A stretch of 64,000 nt of DNA, from contig NZ_JASZYK010000001.1 in NCBI RefSeq assembly GCF_030317035.1, forward strand, positions 248,001 through 312,000. The letters are read 5' to 3'. The notes under the pieces are model-generated. The model searched no databases. It saw nothing but the letters and a program-made list of their open reading frames with translations, and was not told the DNA's origin. Position 1 is the first letter of the stretch. Each line of letters starts with the position of its first letter. A program made the position numbers and the translations under genes. This DNA is from Variovorax sp. J22G73. Its GTDB lineage: Bacteria > Pseudomonadota > Gammaproteobacteria > Burkholderiales > Burkholderiaceae_C. Shown here piece after piece: positions 62,450 through 64,000 of this stretch.

Positions 62450-64000
62450 TCATGCTGCCCGGAGGCCTTCCATGTCGCGGATCAGTTCGCTGGCGGAAAT
62501 CGCGTCGAGCTGGTGCAGCGCCTCCGCATCCTGCATGTCGCCCCAGCCCGACGGCTTGCCGACCTGCACCTGGCCCAGCGTCTGCTCGGGGTACTCGTCG
62601 ACCATGCCGACGATGATGCCGGGGTCCAGGCTCAGCTCGATCACGCGGGCCGTGCCCAGCGGCTTGCTGAAGTACCAGATGCAGCCGGCGTCCTGCGCCT
62701 GGCCGCGGCGCCAGCCCTTGTTGGCCAGCCCCAGCACGCGGCCGGTGGGCACCTTCACGTCTTTCCAGCGTTCGAGCTTCAGGCTCTTCTTCTCGTCGTC
62801 GGTCAGCGTGTAGATGTCGCGGCCGATCTGCGCGAAGGGCTGCAGCAGCTCGTAGTCGGCGAACACCTGGCCGAAGGCGGCCGCGTCGGCGGCGGAGAGC
62901 TCCAGCGCATGCGGCACGCCGATGCGGATGTTCGCGCCGTCGCCTGCTTCGGGCAGTTCGAACGGGTCGTCTTCGGCCGTGGTGTAGCTGCCGTCCTCGG
63001 CCACGCGGAAGCACGCCTTCAGCGCGCCGCCATAGCTCGTTTCGCCTTCCACTTCGTACACGCCCCAGATCAGCCGCTGCACGATGTGGCGCACCAGCGG
63101 GTGTTCGACCAGGAACATGCGGAACACCTCGGGCGTCCAGCGCCGGCGGGCGCACATGGCCACTTCCAGGCGCAGCAGCTGCTGGCTGGCGATGGTGCGC
63201 GCGTCTTTCTTCAGCAGCTTGAAGCGCTCGACGGCCTCCTTGCTCAGCTCGGCGTCGTCGGTCTTCTTCGGCTTGGGCAGGTCGGGCAGGCGCGCGCCAT
63301 CCACGCCGTTCACACCGCCCGCGCCGCCCGCACCACCCGTCGTCTCGCGCACATAGGGCTTGAGCGTTTCGTCGAACCCCACCTTGAAGGCGCGCGGCCC
63401 GAAGTCCAGCCGCATCGTGCCCTGCTCGTCCAGCCCGAGGTCGGGTGCGAGCCGGTCTTCGAGCTCCTCGGTGCTCAGGCCGCGGGCCTCGGCAATGGCG
63501 GCGATCTTCTCGCGCGCCTTGTCCTGCAGGCCCTTGAACTTCACCTTCTGCGCAATGCCGTTGAGCAGCATGAGCGCGACGTCGCTGCCGATGGTGGCCA
63601 GCACGTCCAGCCCGGTGACGGCGCGCGCATGCGCGGCCTCGCCGGGCCAGGCGCGAATGAAGGGCGTGAGCTTGCGCGCGGTGTCGTCGTTGCCGAACTG
63701 GCCCAGCATGGTGAGCGCCCAGCCTTCCTTGCTGGGGCCGCCGGCATCGAGCCAGGCGGTGAAGGCGTCCCACGCGAACTCGGCGAGCGAGCCGGCGTCG
63801 CAGGCCTCTTTCACCACGGCGATGCCGCCGTAGATTTCCTCGTTGGTGGGAAAGGTCAGCATCTGCCCGAGGTGCTCCAGCGCCTCGTCGGGCAGGGCCT
63901 TGCCATTCTTCAGCGTGGGCCGGCGCCAGCCGCGCGGCTGCCAGAACTCGGGCAGCTTCGCGCGCTTGGTGGGAAAGCGGTCGAGCGGGCTTTCGTCGAG
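62450..64000 (-). CDS. DUF4132-domain protein (YehI/MolR-like), N-terminus beyond window
   Basis: The frame is open from its stop at 62450 to the right edge; 516 residues are visible. The C-terminal DUF4132 domain is seen in HIVQRLIWGVYEVEGETSYG, VPHALELSAADAAAFGQVFA, DYELLQPFAQIGRDIYTLTD and the run to CIWYFSKPLGTARVIELSLD. Ala-rich helical HEAT-like segments (DVALMLLNGIAQKVKFKGLQ) precede it. E. coli YehI, with the same domain, precedes YehL. The function of DUF4132 is unknown; the name MolR is historical. Likely first or second gene of the operon. Confidence 0.9.
   Translation of the reverse strand, partial: LDESPLDRFPTKRAKLPEFWQPRGWRRPTLKNGKALPDEALEHLGQMLTFPTNEEIYGGIAVVKEACDAGSLAEFAWDAFTAWLDAGGPSKEGWALTMLGQFGNDDTARKLTPFIRAWPGEAAHARAVTGLDVLATIGSDVALMLLNGIAQKVKFKGLQDKAREKIAAIAEARGLSTEELEDRLAPDLGLDEQGTMRLDFGPRAFKVGFDETLKPYVRETTGGAGGAGGVNGVDGARLPDLPKPKKTDDAELSKEAVERFKLLKKDARTIASQQLLRLEVAMCARRRWTPEVFRMFLVEHPLVRHIVQRLIWGVYEVEGETSYGGALKACFRVAEDGSYTTAEDDPFELPEAGDGANIRIGVPHALELSAADAAAFGQVFADYELLQPFAQIGRDIYTLTDDEKKSLKLERWKDVKVPTGRVLGLANKGWRRGQAQDAGCIWYFSKPLGTARVIELSLDPGIIVGMVDEYPEQTLGQVQVGKPSGWGDMQDAEALHQLDAISASELIRDMEGLRAA

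Overview
The window looks like a chromosome segment of a GC-rich betaproteobacterium of the Comamonadaceae, most like Variovorax. The reasons are the order hisF-hisI-hisE followed by tatABC, the petABC-sspA-sspB block, a Comamonadaceae-type trimeric porin, and a short intergenic repeat of a kind I associate with Variovorax. This placement is inference; no database search was possible.

Region by region. 1-2.6 kb (minus): a dicarboxylate/amino-acid:cation symporter, a glutamate/aspartate-type periplasmic binding protein and a truncated unknown gene. 2.8-12.98 kb: housekeeping genes, namely a hexose-6-phosphate mutarotase, the end of the histidine operon (hisF, hisI, hisE), a DUF4870-type membrane protein, a HIT protein, tatABC, a membrane-anchored DegS/AlgW-like protease, an MHS-family transporter, a Nif3-like protein, pdxA and mscL.

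13.4-37.7 kb (plus): one large Wzx/Wzy-dependent exopolysaccharide, capsule or O-antigen locus. The export lipoprotein Wza is at the left end; Wzb (phosphatase) and Wzc (tyrosine kinase) are at the right end. Between them are three nucleotide-sugar pathways that can be read directly from the genes: WbpA-B-D-E-I (UDP-2,3-diacetamido-mannuronic acid), FnlA-B-C (UDP-N-acetyl-L-fucosamine) and PglF-E-D (UDP-N,N'-diacetylbacillosamine type). There is also a PglC-like initiating transferase, three further glycosyltransferases, a flippase and a polymerase. The centre (about 18.2-25.3 kb) is clearly AT-richer than its flanks, and the shifts fall inside wbpE and fnlA, as expected for a swapped serotype-like cassette.

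38.0-44.6 kb: two HTH regulators, then a second polysaccharide-linked operon of YjbE-YjbF-(YjbG+YjbH fused) type, divergent from a LuxR-family response regulator. 44.7-49.2 kb: the cytochrome bc1 complex (petABC), sspA, sspB and a tRNA-Thr.

49.17-55.17 kb: an integrative element of about 6 kb inserted in the tRNA-Thr 3' end. It is bounded by 21-bp direct repeats and carries a tyrosine integrase, a porin, a LysR regulator, a small unknown gene, an 11 x 11-bp tandem repeat and an AlpA-like regulator.

55.2-64.0 kb (minus): a five-gene operon of DUF4132 - MoxR AAA ATPase - DUF5682 - VWA - SWIM zinc-finger proteins, in the same order as the uncharacterised E. coli yehI/L/M/P/Q genes. This is the best candidate in the window for a poorly described multi-protein system. 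The intracellular genes are coupled by 4-bp overlaps, which suggests a stoichiometric AAA+/VWA machine.
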